This document shows positions 47,684 through 56,303 of a DNA stretch of 64,000 nt, one piece after another. Numbering within the stretch: position 1 is the first letter of the stretch; every line of letters begins with the position of its first letter. The notes beneath the pieces are model-generated. The model did not search any database. It saw nothing but the letters and a program-made list of their open reading frames with translations, and was not told the origin of the DNA. A program made the position numbers and the translations under genes. The DNA comes from Pontibacter mangrovi (GTDB lineage: Bacteria; Bacteroidota; Bacteroidia; Cytophagales; Hymenobacteraceae): contig NZ_VFRQ01000003.1 of the NCBI RefSeq assembly GCF_006385705.1, positions 372,001 to 436,000 of the forward strand, given 5' to 3'.

Positions 47684-47710
47684 TTTGCAACGATTTGTGC
47701 CTTAACTTTG
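47684..47710 (+). promoter_or_regulatory. promoter of ccmB
   Basis: TAACTTTG at 47703-47710 fits the -7 box; a TTTG at 47684-47687 could be the -33 element, although the gap of 15 bases is short, and TACCTTTG at 47680 is an alternative box. The -7 box overlaps a TTG that could be misread as the ccmB start. Confidence 0.6.
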
Positions 47711-47728
47711 GGCCAAAACCGTAAGAAA

Positions 47729-48397
47729 GTGCTGCTGAAAGAGATTTTATACCTGATTCGGAAAGACCTGGTGCTGGAGTGGCGGCAGAAGTATGCGCTA
47801 AACGGCATGTTGCTGTATGTGGGCAGCGTGGTGTTTGTGTGCTACCTGAGCTTTGGCATGCGGTCCAACATCCTTGTGGCACCTGTCTGGAACGCCATGC
47901 TCTGGATTATACTTTTGTTCGTGTCGGTTAACGCCATCGCCAAAAGCTTTATGCAGGAGAACCGCGGGCGGCTGCTATACTTTTACTCCATTGTAAGCCC
48001 GCAGGGCATTATCCTGGCCAAGATCATTTACAACACGGCGCTCATGCTGCTGCTGGCCCTTATCTGTTTTGTGTTCTATGGATTTGTGCTGGGCAACCCG
48101 GTGCAGGATGTGCCCATGTTCCTGCTCTCCATTCTGCTGGGCGCCGTGGGCTTCTCCACCTCGCTCACCATGATCTCGAGCATTGCCAGCAAGGCGGCAA
48201 ACAGCAGCACCCTAATGGCCGTGCTCAGCTTCCCGGTGATCGTGCCGATGCTGCTCATGCTCATTAAAATGTCTAAAAACGCCATGGATGGCCTCAACCG
48301 TAGCGCCAGCCTCGACGAACTGCTTACCCTGCTTGCCATAAACATGATTGTTGTCACTGTTTCTTACATCTTATTCCCGTACCTTTGGCGTTCGTGA
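47729..48397 (+). CDS. ccmB: heme exporter protein CcmB
   Basis: A 222-residue inner-membrane protein; the start at GTG 47729 is used because the earlier in-frame TTG (47708) lies in the promoter. It opens LLKEILYLIRKDLVLEWRQK, typical of CcmB, and has six membrane segments. It works with an ATPase (CcmA), not seen in the window, during cytochrome c maturation. Confidence 0.85.
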   Translation: MLLKEILYLIRKDLVLEWRQKYALNGMLLYVGSVVFVCYLSFGMRSNILVAPVWNAMLWIILLFVSVNAIAKSFMQENRGRLLYFYSIVSPQGIILAKIIYNTALMLLLALICFVFYGFVLGNPVQDVPMFLLSILLGAVGFSTSLTMISSIASKAANSSTLMAVLSFPVIVPMLLMLIKMSKNAMDGLNRSASLDELLTLLAINMIVVTVSYILFPYLWRS

Positions 48398-48610
48398 GCA
48401 GGCACTGGATGTTAGGCGATACGCTGTGAAAAACTGGAACAGAAACAGAAGCGATAAGCGTTGTTATTGAAAACAGGAACCGATACTTGTACCATCTGCA
48501 TTGGCTTTTGCTGTATGTAAAGCAAAGTATAAATATGTCCAGAACTATAAAGTATAACCGGTGAGAAAGAACTCTAACATTTATTGCCTGATATCTAGCA
48601 TCTAAATAAT
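48398..48610. other. non-coding stretch between ccmB and ccmC
   Basis: No coding frame of convincing length is seen. The stretch contains two AAAGTATAA words, the common motif of this chromosome, and no other recognised element. Confidence 0.4.
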
Positions 48611-49276
48611 ATGAAAAAGAATTGGTGGAAGGCGCTGGCCGTAGTGCTACTGGTGTTTACCGTAGTGGCCGGCATGCTCTCTAACGTGCCGCGGCTGGCC
48701 ATCCTGAACGAGACCATCCGCAACTTATACTTTCACGTGCCCATGTGGTTCGGCATGATCCTGATCCTGACGACATCGGTGGTCTACTCTATCAAGTACC
48801 TCCGCAACCCCACCGTTAAAAACGACGTGATTGCCTTTGAGGCGGCTAAAGTGGGCATCCTGTTCGGGGTGCTGGGCATTGTGACCGGCATGGAGTGGGC
48901 AAAGTTTACCTGGGGCGAGTACTGGAGCAACGACCCGAAGCAGAACGCCTCGGCCATCGGCTTGCTCATCTACTTTGCTTACCTGGTGCTGCGCAGCTCC
49001 TTTAACGAGCAGCAGCAGCGCGCGCGCATCAGTGCCGTGTACAACATCTTCGCCTTTGCCGCGCTCATCCCGCTGCTCTTTATCCTGCCGCGCCTCACCG
49101 ACTCGCTGCACCCGGGCAACGGCGGCAACCCCGGCTTTAACACCTACGACCTGGACAGTAGCCTGCGCATGGTGTTTTACCCTGCCGTTATCGGCTGGAC
49201 GCTGCTGGGCATCTGGATCGTGAACGTAAAATCGAGATTAGAAATACTGAGACAACGCTTATATGAGACTGTTTAG
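48611..49276 (+). CDS. ccmC: heme-handling protein CcmC
   Basis: A 221-residue inner-membrane protein with six membrane segments. TWGEYWSNDPKQNASAIGLL near residues 95-115 is the tryptophan-rich heme-handling motif of this family, and His42 in YFHVPMW is probably one heme ligand. It passes heme to CcmE. Overlaps the next gene by 14 bases. Confidence 0.88.
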   Translation: MKKNWWKALAVVLLVFTVVAGMLSNVPRLAILNETIRNLYFHVPMWFGMILILTTSVVYSIKYLRNPTVKNDVIAFEAAKVGILFGVLGIVTGMEWAKFTWGEYWSNDPKQNASAIGLLIYFAYLVLRSSFNEQQQRARISAVYNIFAFAALIPLLFILPRLTDSLHPGNGGNPGFNTYDLDSSLRMVFYPAVIGWTLLGIWIVNVKSRLEILRQRLYETV

Positions 49277-49529
49277 AATCGTGGCCCTGTGGTGCTTTAT
49301 ACTTGGGAGCATGGCAGGCCTGCAGCCGGCAAAAGCCCAGCCGGCCCAAACCGAGGTAGAGCTTTCCTCGGCCCAGCAACCGGAAGTAGAAATGGCGGAC
49401 ACCCTGCGCCAGGAAGGCAAGATCTACGTGGTGGTTATCGTGCTGCTTACCGTGCTCACCGGCCTGATCATTTACCTGGTGGTGCTGGACCGCAAGGTGA
49501 GCCGCCTGGAAAAACAAATGCGCGATTAG
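49263..49529 (+). CDS. CcmD-family small membrane protein
   Basis: An 88-residue protein. An N-terminal signal-like segment (MRLFRIVALWCFILGSMAG) is followed by a periplasmic part and a second membrane helix (IYVVVIVLLTVLTGLIIYLV) with a charged tail, as in Bacteroidota CcmD-like proteins that hold CcmC and CcmE together. The start overlaps ccmC. Confidence 0.75.
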   Translation: MRLFRIVALWCFILGSMAGLQPAKAQPAQTEVELSSAQQPEVEMADTLRQEGKIYVVVIVLLTVLTGLIIYLVVLDRKVSRLEKQMRD

Positions 49530-49625
49530 CAGCTAGTAAGTATAAAATAAGCCTGCAGCCATGGATTTATATTAAGCTGCAGCGTGTTAGGCTAACAGAA
49601 AAACATTACCCATACTTTTATCAGG

Positions 49626-50051
49626 ATGAAAAAGACACACATCATCGGGATTTTAGTAATTGCCGTGGCAATTGTTATCATCATGTCTTCGGTAGGCGAC
49701 GCCAGCACTTATGTCTCCTTCGGCGAGGCCATTGAGCTTGCCCAGGACGGCGACATGACCAAGGTGCACGTGGTAGGGCGCTTGAAGAAGGACACCCAGG
49801 GCCACATCGTGGATATGAACTACGACCCGCTGGTAGACCCCAACTACTTCTCCTTTACCCTTGTAGACACGAACCGCTACGAGCAGAAGGTGGTGTACTT
49901 CAACCCGAAACCGCAGGACTTTGAGCGCTCTGAGCAGGTAGTGATAACCGGAAGCATGAAAAACGATGTGTTTGTGGCCGACAAGATCCTGCTGAAGTGC
50001 CCGTCTAAGTATGTGGAGAAAGAAATCCAGCAGAACACAGCAAGCCTGTAA
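49626..50051 (+). CDS. ccmE: heme chaperone CcmE, CxxxY variant
   Basis: A 141-residue periplasmic protein anchored by an N-terminal membrane helix (HIIGILVIAVAIVIIMSS). The usual heme-binding His is replaced by Cys125 with Tyr129 four residues later (LKCPSKY), the CxxxY variant known from some bacteria and archaea. It takes heme from CcmC and gives it to CcmF. Confidence 0.85.
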   Translation: MKKTHIIGILVIAVAIVIIMSSVGDASTYVSFGEAIELAQDGDMTKVHVVGRLKKDTQGHIVDMNYDPLVDPNYFSFTLVDTNRYEQKVVYFNPKPQDFERSEQVVITGSMKNDVFVADKILLKCPSKYVEKEIQQNTASL

Positions 50052-50064
50052 CTTAAGTTTAGGA

Positions 50065-50119
50065 GTTTGGGAGTTAAAGAGTGATGATACATTAGCTTTC
50101 AACTTTCTAACTCCCAAAC
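50065..50119. repeat. inverted repeat between ccmE and ccmF
   Basis: GTTTGGGAGTTA (50065) and TAACTCCCAAAC (50108) form a 12-bp inverted repeat with a 31-base loop. TAACTCT words repeat after it (50121-50145). Similar units may be a dispersed intergenic repeat in this genome. Confidence 0.55.
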
Positions 50120-50151
50120 GCTCTAACTCTTTAACTCTCTAACTATAAAAA

Positions 50152-52749
50152 ATGATTAATACGCTGATCGGGGATATTGGCCATGCAAGTGTGATTGTGG
50201 CTTTTGTGGCGGCCATTGTGTCTTCCTACGCATACTTTATGGCGTCTCGTGCCACGGTAGAGCTCTCCGGCGACGACAGCTGGCGCAAGCTGGGCCGCTG
50301 GGCTTTTTACGTGCACGGTGCCGCCGTTTTGATGATCATCTTCGCGCTGTTCAACATCATTTACGAGCACCGCTACGAGTATTATTACGCCTGGAGCCAC
50401 TCCTCCGATCACTTGCCTGTACACTACATGATCTCCAGCTTCTGGGAGGGCCAGGAAGGCTCTTTCCTGCTGTGGGTTTTCTGGCATGTGGTGCTGGGCG
50501 TGGTGCTGATCAACAGCGGCAAAAAGAACAAAACCTGGGAAGCGCCTGTGATGGGCATGTTCTCCTTTGTGCAGCTCTTCCTTACCTCCATGATCCTGGG
50601 CGTGGTGATCGGCGACCTGAAGATCGGCTCCTCGCCTTTCATCCTGATGCGCGACTTTATGCCAGACACGCCGGTGTTTGCCATGGACCCGAACTTTGTG
50701 CCTGCCGACGGCACTGGCCTTAACCCGCTGCTGCAAAACTACTGGATGGTGATTCACCCGCCAACGCTGTTCCTGGGCTTTGCCGCCACGCTGGTGCCGT
50801 TTGCCTTTGCAATGGCCGGCCTCTGGAAAGGCAAGTTTCATGAGTGGATCAAGCCTTCGTTGCCGTGGGCTCACTTTGCAGCAGTAACGCTGGGCATCGG
50901 TATCATGATGGGTGCTTACTGGGCTTACGAGACCCTGAACTTCGGGGGCTACTGGAACTGGGACCCGGTGGAGAACGCCGTGTACATCCCGTGGCTGGTG
51001 CTGGTGGGCGCCATCCATACCATGGTGGCCTATAACCGTGGCAAATCAGGCCTCAAAGCCTCTTACCTCCTGGTGATCGCCTCGTTTATACTTATACTTT
51101 ACGCCACCTTCCTTACCCGAAGCGGCATCCTGGGCAACGCCTCCGTCCACTCTTTCACCGACCTGGGCCTATCGGGGCAGTTGTTTACCTACCTGGCTGC
51201 CTTTGCTGTGCTGGCTGTTGGCCTGCTGGTGTACCGCTGGAAGAGCATCCCGACCACCGATAAGGAGCTTACGACCTACAGCGGCGAGTTCTGGGTGTTT
51301 ATCGGCGCGATTGTGCTGTGCCTGGCTGCGTTTCAGGTGCTGTTTACCACTTCCATCCCGGTTTACAATTCATTCTTAGGATTTATCGGCATAGAGTCTA
51401 ACGCGGCCCTGCCAGCCGACCAGATCGCCCACTATACCAAGTTCCAGTTGTGGGGCGGCGTAGCCGTAGCCATACTTACCGGCGTGGGCCAGCTGCTGTG
51501 GTGGCGCAAAGGCGAGAAAAGCAGCTTTGTGGATGCCATTACTATTCCGGGCATGCTCACGCTGCTGTTTGCCAGCCTTGTTATCGTGCTTTCCAAAATG
51601 GGCATGCTGCACGAGACGATGAACAACCCGGTGTTTATTATCCTGCTGGTGGCTTCGCTGTTTGCCGTGTTTGCCAACCTGAGCATTATTCTGAGCCTGC
51701 TGCATAAAAAAGTGACCCTTTCGGGGGGCGCTGTGGCGCACATCGGCATTGCCTTAATGCTGCTGGGCATCCTGTTCTCGTCGGGCTACGATAACATCAT
51801 CTCCCAAAACACGTCGGGCATGGTGTATTCCCGTGAGTTTCCGGATGAGATAAACCACGACAACGTGCTCCTGTGGCGCAACACGCCCGTGGACATGGAC
51901 AAGTATTCCGTGAGCTACCACGGCCAGTTCCAGGAGGTGATCGGCGTGCCCGGCTACGTAAACCGTGAGCTGCTCTTCCCGACGCCTGATCCTTACAAAG
52001 CCATTGCCCGCGGCCCTATAAAAGCGAACGACAAAGTATACTTTGAGACAGGCGATACCCTGGACCTGTACTCTCCGGAAAACACCTTTTACCAGGTGCA
52101 GTACAAGGAGCGCGAGGGCGACAAAACATTCACGCTTTACCCGCGCGCGCAGGTGAACCCGAACATGGGCCTGCTGGCCTCTCCGGACATCAAGCACTTT
52201 GCCAGCATGGACCTGTACACGCACGTATCGTCTGTGCCGGACCCGAGCGAGGAGAAGGACTGGGGCGAGCTGCAGGAGTATGACCTGACAGCCGGCGACA
52301 CCATCATCCTGAACGATTACATTGCCGTGTTTAACGGCATCGAGAAAATAGACCAGGTGCCGGGCGTGACGCTGGAACCGGGCGACGTGGCGGTGCAGGC
52401 CGACCTGAAAATATTTGGCGAGCGCAAGCAGTACCACGCGCACCCAGTGCTGATGATCAAGAACCAGATGATGGGCCGTGTTCCGGAAGAGATCGGCGAC
52501 CTGGGCCTTCGCCTCACGTTCCTCAACATCGACCCGGAGAACAACAAGTTTAAAATCGGTGTGAATGCCTCGCAGAAAGACTACATCATTCTGAAAGCCA
52601 TTGAAAAGCCGTTCGTGAACATCCTCTGGATTGGCACTATTGTGATGGGCATTGGCTTTGTAATGGCCATTGTGCGCCGCAACGAGGGCAAGGCAAAAGC
52701 CAAGCCTGCCGCCCCAAGAGAGAAAAAACGAAAAGTACAGGCTGCGTAA
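50152..52749 (+). CDS. ccmF: heme lyase CcmF
   Basis: An 865-residue multi-spanning protein. WNWDPVENAVYIPWLVLVGAIHT near residues 265-287 is the heme-binding WWD motif; SSFWEGQEGSFLLW near 95-108 is also typical. It attaches heme from CcmE to apocytochrome c. The large periplasmic domain near the C-terminus is present, and the basic tail (REKKRKVQAA) is long. Partners CcmH and CcmA are not in the window. Confidence 0.92.
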   Translation: MINTLIGDIGHASVIVAFVAAIVSSYAYFMASRATVELSGDDSWRKLGRWAFYVHGAAVLMIIFALFNIIYEHRYEYYYAWSHSSDHLPVHYMISSFWEGQEGSFLLWVFWHVVLGVVLINSGKKNKTWEAPVMGMFSFVQLFLTSMILGVVIGDLKIGSSPFILMRDFMPDTPVFAMDPNFVPADGTGLNPLLQNYWMVIHPPTLFLGFAATLVPFAFAMAGLWKGKFHEWIKPSLPWAHFAAVTLGIGIMMGAYWAYETLNFGGYWNWDPVENAVYIPWLVLVGAIHTMVAYNRGKSGLKASYLLVIASFILILYATFLTRSGILGNASVHSFTDLGLSGQLFTYLAAFAVLAVGLLVYRWKSIPTTDKELTTYSGEFWVFIGAIVLCLAAFQVLFTTSIPVYNSFLGFIGIESNAALPADQIAHYTKFQLWGGVAVAILTGVGQLLWWRKGEKSSFVDAITIPGMLTLLFASLVIVLSKMGMLHETMNNPVFIILLVASLFAVFANLSIILSLLHKKVTLSGGAVAHIGIALMLLGILFSSGYDNIISQNTSGMVYSREFPDEINHDNVLLWRNTPVDMDKYSVSYHGQFQEVIGVPGYVNRELLFPTPDPYKAIARGPIKANDKVYFETGDTLDLYSPENTFYQVQYKEREGDKTFTLYPRAQVNPNMGLLASPDIKHFASMDLYTHVSSVPDPSEEKDWGELQEYDLTAGDTIILNDYIAVFNGIEKIDQVPGVTLEPGDVAVQADLKIFGERKQYHAHPVLMIKNQMMGRVPEEIGDLGLRLTFLNIDPENNKFKIGVNASQKDYIILKAIEKPFVNILWIGTIVMGIGFVMAIVRRNEGKAKAKPAAPREKKRKVQAA

Positions 52750-52767
52750 GCATTGCCGACAACTATC

Positions 52768-52805
52768 AAAGAGCCTTTGCTGCCATAGCAAGGGCTCTTT
52801 TTGTT
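52768..52805 (+). terminator. terminator after ccmF
   Basis: AAAGAGCC and GGCTCTTT, extended by further pairs (TTTGCT/AGCAA), form the stem, followed by TTTTTG. It closes the ccm transcript. Confidence 0.75.
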
Positions 52806-52855
52806 TTGCAGCCCGCAGCACGTAACTTGCCGGCGGCACCAAGTATAAAACAAGT

Positions 52856-53632
52856 ATGAATATAGCCCTGATCGGAGCGGGTAATGTGGGCTGGCACCTG
52901 GCGCAGGCGCTGCAGAAGGCTGGCCATACTATAACCCCTATCTACAGCCGCTCCAAAGACACCAGAGAGGAGTTGGCCAAGTTGGTGGCCGCTCAGCCTA
53001 CCGCCTCCCTGAACCTGCAAAGTAGCGATGCCGAAGCCGTGCTGATTGCCGTGCCCGATGCCGCCCTTGCCGCTGTTGCCGCGGCGCTGCAGGTAAAGCC
53101 GGGCACAATTGTGGCGCACACGTCCGGCTCGCAGCCGCTAAGTATACTTGATGCCGTGCATGGCGCACGAACAGGCGTGTTCTATCCGCTGCAAACTTTC
53201 TCTAAAAGCAAACCGGTGGACTTTACGCAGGTGCCGCTGCTGGTGGAGGCGCAGAACGAATCCACAAGGCAGCAGCTGCAGGCGCTGGGGCAAAGTATAA
53301 GCCATACCGTGGAGGCCGTGGAATCGGGAGCTAGAAAGCAGCTGCACCTGGCTGCCGTTTTTGCCTGCAACTTTACCAACCACCTGCTGGGCATCAGCCG
53401 CCAGCTGCTGCAGGAGGCTGATTTGCCGCTCCACCTGCTGCAGCCGCTCATCCAGGAAACGGTGGCCAAGGTCATGCAGCACAACCCCTACCACGTACAA
53501 ACCGGCCCCGCCATCCGCCACGACCAAAACGTGGTAGAGGAGCACCTGCAAATGCTGCAGCAGCACCCCCGCCTGCAGGAGATTTACCGGCTGCTAACGC
53601 AAAGTATACAGGCCACCCCAACAAAGCCCTAA
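52856..53632 (+). CDS. Rossmann-like plus DUF2520 protein
   Basis: A 258-residue protein. GAGNVGWHLAQAL at residues 7-19 is an NAD(P)-type Rossmann loop; the C-terminal helical domain (residues 140-250; KQLHLAAVFACNFTNHLL and so on) is of the DUF2520 type. The reaction is not known. It has its own leader after the ccmF terminator. Confidence 0.82.
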   Translation: MNIALIGAGNVGWHLAQALQKAGHTITPIYSRSKDTREELAKLVAAQPTASLNLQSSDAEAVLIAVPDAALAAVAAALQVKPGTIVAHTSGSQPLSILDAVHGARTGVFYPLQTFSKSKPVDFTQVPLLVEAQNESTRQQLQALGQSISHTVEAVESGARKQLHLAAVFACNFTNHLLGISRQLLQEADLPLHLLQPLIQETVAKVMQHNPYHVQTGPAIRHDQNVVEEHLQMLQQHPRLQEIYRLLTQSIQATPTKP

Positions 53633-53687
53633 CCATTTACCCCGCAGGCCTGTTAAAGAAGGCAGCACCATAAGCCGAGGCGTATAC

Positions 53688-53718
53688 TTTGATTCGGCAG
53701 GCTGGCTTTGTAACTTTG
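53688..53718 (+). promoter_or_regulatory. promoter of the ferredoxin gene
   Basis: TTTG at 53688-53691, a 19-base gap, then TAACTTTG at 53711-53718. This is an ideal Bacteroidota promoter, 24 bases before the ATG. Confidence 0.78.
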
Positions 53719-53741
53719 CACTTTAGCATAAAGACACTGAC

Positions 53742-54071
53742 ATGAAAGTTGTAAATATAACCTTTAAATTCGCAGACGGCTCCCCGGACGAAACGCACCC
53801 CGCCGTGGAGGGGGAGTCGGTGCTGGATGTGGCGCTGAACAACGATATAAAGCTGCAGCACAACTGCGGCGGCGTGTGCGGCTGCAGCACCTGCCATGTA
53901 TACATAGAGGCCGGCATGGACGACCTGCCCGACATCTCTGACAAGGAGGAAGACTACATCGACCGCGCCGTAGACCCGCGCATCAACTCCCGCCTGGGCT
54001 GCCAGTGCGTGGTGCAAGGCAACGAAGACATTGTGGTCACCATCCCGGAGCAGGACTTCCTGGGCCACTAA
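53742..54071 (+). CDS. 2Fe-2S ferredoxin (adrenodoxin type)
   Basis: A 109-residue electron carrier. The cluster ligands are in CGGVCGCSTCHVY near residues 42-54 and the last Cys in GCQC near 86-89, the adrenodoxin spacing. Such ferredoxins feed electrons to Fe-S assembly and P450 systems. An IscX-like gene follows after 47 bases, so Fe-S cluster work is likely. Confidence 0.9.
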   Translation: MKVVNITFKFADGSPDETHPAVEGESVLDVALNNDIKLQHNCGGVCGCSTCHVYIEAGMDDLPDISDKEEDYIDRAVDPRINSRLGCQCVVQGNEDIVVTIPEQDFLGH

Positions 54072-54118
54072 ACAGAGTATTCACCAATTATCAACCCCTG
54101 ATAACGGAAAAAGAAAGT

Positions 54119-54355
54119 ATGAGCTACGAGCCACCAATACACTGGAACGATTACGAAGACATTGCCATGGCGCTTTATGAGAAGTTTGGCGATGACTTTT
54201 CAGAGTCTAAAATATACCGCATCCGCTTCACCGACCTGCTGGAGTGGGTACTGTCGCTGCCGAACTTTGAGGGCACCCGCGAGCAAGCCAACGAAGGCCA
54301 CCTGGAGCAGATCCAGGCGGCATGGGTGTATGAGTGGCGCGACAACCAAGACTAA
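54119..54355 (+). CDS. iscX: IscX-like Fe-S assembly protein
   Basis: A 78-residue acidic protein (MSYEPPIHWNDYEDIAMALYEKFGDD), with IYRIRFTDLLEWVLSLPNFEG and a WVYEWRDNQ ending. This closely follows the IscX/YfhJ pattern (helices, W, and a winged-helix core). The start at 54119 is chosen over an in-frame extension to 54005, which lies in the ferredoxin gene. It likely modulates Fe or IscS in Fe-S assembly. Confidence 0.85.
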   Translation: MSYEPPIHWNDYEDIAMALYEKFGDDFSESKIYRIRFTDLLEWVLSLPNFEGTREQANEGHLEQIQAAWVYEWRDNQD

Positions 54356-54402
54356 AACCTAGCCGCGCTACAAAGCATAAATTCAGAATTTTCTATACTT
54401 TT

Positions 54403-54432
54403 AAAGGTCCTTTGTAAAAAGGGCCTTTTTTA
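54403..54432 (+). terminator. terminator after iscX
   Basis: AAAGGTCC and GGGCCTTT form a stem with one G-T pair around a 10-base loop, followed by five T's. Confidence 0.65.
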
Positions 54433-54475
54433 CTGCTTAAACTATACCGTAAAGCTTACTTTATACTTCATACGT

Positions 54476-54973
54476 ATGTCTATCACCCAAACCGACCTTA
54501 CCCGCATCAACACCTTCATTTTTGATGTGGACGGCGTGCTGACCGACGGCCTGCTGTACTGCTTTGCCGACGGCGAGCAGGTGCGTGCCTTTAACATCAA
54601 AGACGGCTTTGCCATTAAGCATGCCATCAGCCAGGGCTTTCGGGTAGCCATTATTTCGGGCAAGAATGAGCCGGGGGTGCGCCGCCGCCTGGAGCAGCTG
54701 GGCATAGAGGACATGTTTCTGGGCATAGACGATAAGATAGAGGCGCTGGAGGACTACCTGTACATGCAGGGCATCAACCCGGCCACGGTGGCCTACATGG
54801 GCGACGACATGCCCGACTACGAGGTGATGCAGCGCTGCGGCCTGCGCGCCTGCCCTGCCGATGCCGCCGACGACATCCAGGCTATCTCTACCTTCGTCGC
54901 CACCAAAGCCGGAGGCCGGGGAGCCGTGCGCGAGCTCATTGAAACCATTATGAAAGCGCAGGATAATTGGTAG
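54476..54973 (+). CDS. kdsC: KdsC: 3-deoxy-D-manno-octulosonate 8-phosphate phosphatase
   Basis: A 165-residue HAD phosphatase of lipopolysaccharide biosynthesis that converts KDO-8-phosphate to KDO. DVDGVLTDG near residues 17-25 is the nucleophile motif; GFAIKHAISQGFRVAIISGK near 43-62 and YMGDDMPDYEVM near 104-115 complete the site. Short length without a cap is typical. Confidence 0.9.
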   Translation: MSITQTDLTRINTFIFDVDGVLTDGLLYCFADGEQVRAFNIKDGFAIKHAISQGFRVAIISGKNEPGVRRRLEQLGIEDMFLGIDDKIEALEDYLYMQGINPATVAYMGDDMPDYEVMQRCGLRACPADAADDIQAISTFVATKAGGRGAVRELIETIMKAQDNW

Positions 54974-55094
54974 CCATACTGTATTTATACTATTTTAAAA
55001 ATAAATTGAAGATTTTATTTAATACATTATTGGATATATAGAAAATTATTTTTAGTTTACCATCAGTTTAATTACCATCAACAGTTCAATTTTT

Positions 55095-55289
55095 ATGAAG
55101 ACAGGAAAAGTAAAATTCTTTATTGAGTCAAAAGGCTTCGGTTTTATCACAGAAGACGAGACAAACGAAGATTTCTTTGTGCACGTTACCGGCCTCAACG
55201 GTCTGCAGATCCAGCAGAACGACCGCGTTGAGTTTGACACGGTAGAGGGTAAAAAAGGAATCAATGCGGTAAACGTGAAGAAGTTCTAG
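55095..55289 (+). CDS. cold-shock domain protein
   Basis: A 64-residue CspA-type RNA chaperone: KTGKVKFFIESKGFGFITED contains the RNP1-like KGFGFI motif and DFFVHVTGL the RNP2-like one. The 120-base AT-rich leader upstream is common for cold-shock genes. A terminator follows. Confidence 0.92.
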   Translation: MKTGKVKFFIESKGFGFITEDETNEDFFVHVTGLNGLQIQQNDRVEFDTVEGKKGINAVNVKKF

Positions 55290-55314
55290 TTCAGACATAC
55301 TTTACACGCACAGG

Positions 55315-55342
55315 AAAAGCCCCTACTGCAGGGGCTTTTTTT
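55315..55342 (+). terminator. terminator after the cold-shock gene
   Basis: AAAAGCCCC and GGGGCTTTT around a 7-base loop, followed by TTT. Confidence 0.82.
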
Positions 55343-55365
55343 ATGGTAAAATGGCGCTGTCGTCG

Positions 55366-55373
55366 TAATTTTG
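55366..55373 (+). promoter_or_regulatory. -7 box of the UbiA-type gene
   Basis: TAATTTTG, 28 bases before the GTG start. No clear -33 box. Confidence 0.6.
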
Positions 55374-55401
55374 CCGCAAACCACACCGGCCGTTTATACT
55401 T

Positions 55402-56244
55402 GTGAAATACATCCTGACGCTGATTCGTGCGCAAAACCTGTTGATGATCGTGCTGAGCCAGGCATTGGTGCAAGCCTGCCTGCTGGCCCCCGGCGTAGAG
55501 TGGCAGCGCCTGCTGGATGTAAGGTTTTGGCTGCTAGTGCTCTCCACGGTGTGCATCGCCGCCGCGGGCTACGTCATCAACGATTACTACGACGTCAAGA
55601 TTGACGCCATCAACAAACCCCAGCGGCTGTTGGTGGGCCGCCTGATCCGCAGGCGCAGGGCCATGTTCGCACATCTTATACTTTCGGGCGCGGGTGTGCT
55701 GATGGGCCTGGTCCTCTCCCTGCCCGTGGCGCTTATTAACCTGGGCGCGGTGCTGCTGCTCTGGGGCTACTCTGCCCGGCTCAAGAAAATGCTGCTCGTC
55801 GGTAACGTAACGATTGCGCTGCTATCGGCCTCTATGCTGCTGGTGGTGGCCGTGTACGGCGATAAGCTGAACCGCATTACGCTGGGCTATGCCTTGTTCG
55901 CCTTTCTCATCTCCCTCATCCGCGAGATCATCAAAGACATTGAAGACATGAAAGGAGACGCCTCGTTTGAGTGCCGCACGCTACCCATTGTGGCAGGCAT
56001 GCGCGGTGCCAAGCTGGTGCTATACCCTTTGGTGGCCCTGTTCCTGGCCTTTGTAGTGGTGGTGGTGGCGCACCCTGCCTCTCCTGTGGTATTTGACGGC
56101 TATATGGTGCTGCTGGTGCTGCTGCCAAGCGTTTGGCTGCTCGTAAAGCTGGTGCGCGCCGACCGCAAGCGCGATTTCACCTACCTGAGCAACCTGAACA
56201 AGCTGGTCATGCTGGCGGGTATCCTCTCCATGCTGCTGCTCTAA
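55402..56244 (+). CDS. UbiA-family prenyltransferase
   Basis: A 280-residue membrane protein; start is GTG. NDYYDVKID at residues 60-68 is the first Asp-rich motif and DIEDMKGD near 180 the second. Around eight membrane segments. The family transfers prenyl groups to quinones, hemes or glycerol phosphates; the Bacteroidota type resembles geranylgeranylglycerol-phosphate transferases, but the substrate is not certain. Confidence 0.85.
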   Translation: MKYILTLIRAQNLLMIVLSQALVQACLLAPGVEWQRLLDVRFWLLVLSTVCIAAAGYVINDYYDVKIDAINKPQRLLVGRLIRRRRAMFAHLILSGAGVLMGLVLSLPVALINLGAVLLLWGYSARLKKMLLVGNVTIALLSASMLLVVAVYGDKLNRITLGYALFAFLISLIREIIKDIEDMKGDASFECRTLPIVAGMRGAKLVLYPLVALFLAFVVVVVAHPASPVVFDGYMVLLVLLPSVWLLVKLVRADRKRDFTYLSNLNKLVMLAGILSMLLL

Positions 56245-56250
56245 AAACAG

Positions 56251-56279
56251 AAAAGCCTGGGCGCTGCGCCCAGGCTTTT
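56251..56279. terminator. bidirectional terminator between convergent genes
   Basis: AAAAGCCTGGGCG and CGCCCAGGCTTTT form a near-perfect stem of 13 bp with a minimal loop and T's at both ends; it serves the UbiA gene and the convergent T9SS gene. Confidence 0.82.
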
Positions 56280-56303
56280 GCATAACCAATAAGCAAAAGA
56301 AAA

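Noticed and set aside
51754-52842. 362-codon minus-strand frame opposite ccmF
   Set aside because: Antisense shadow; ccmF motifs are in the other strand.
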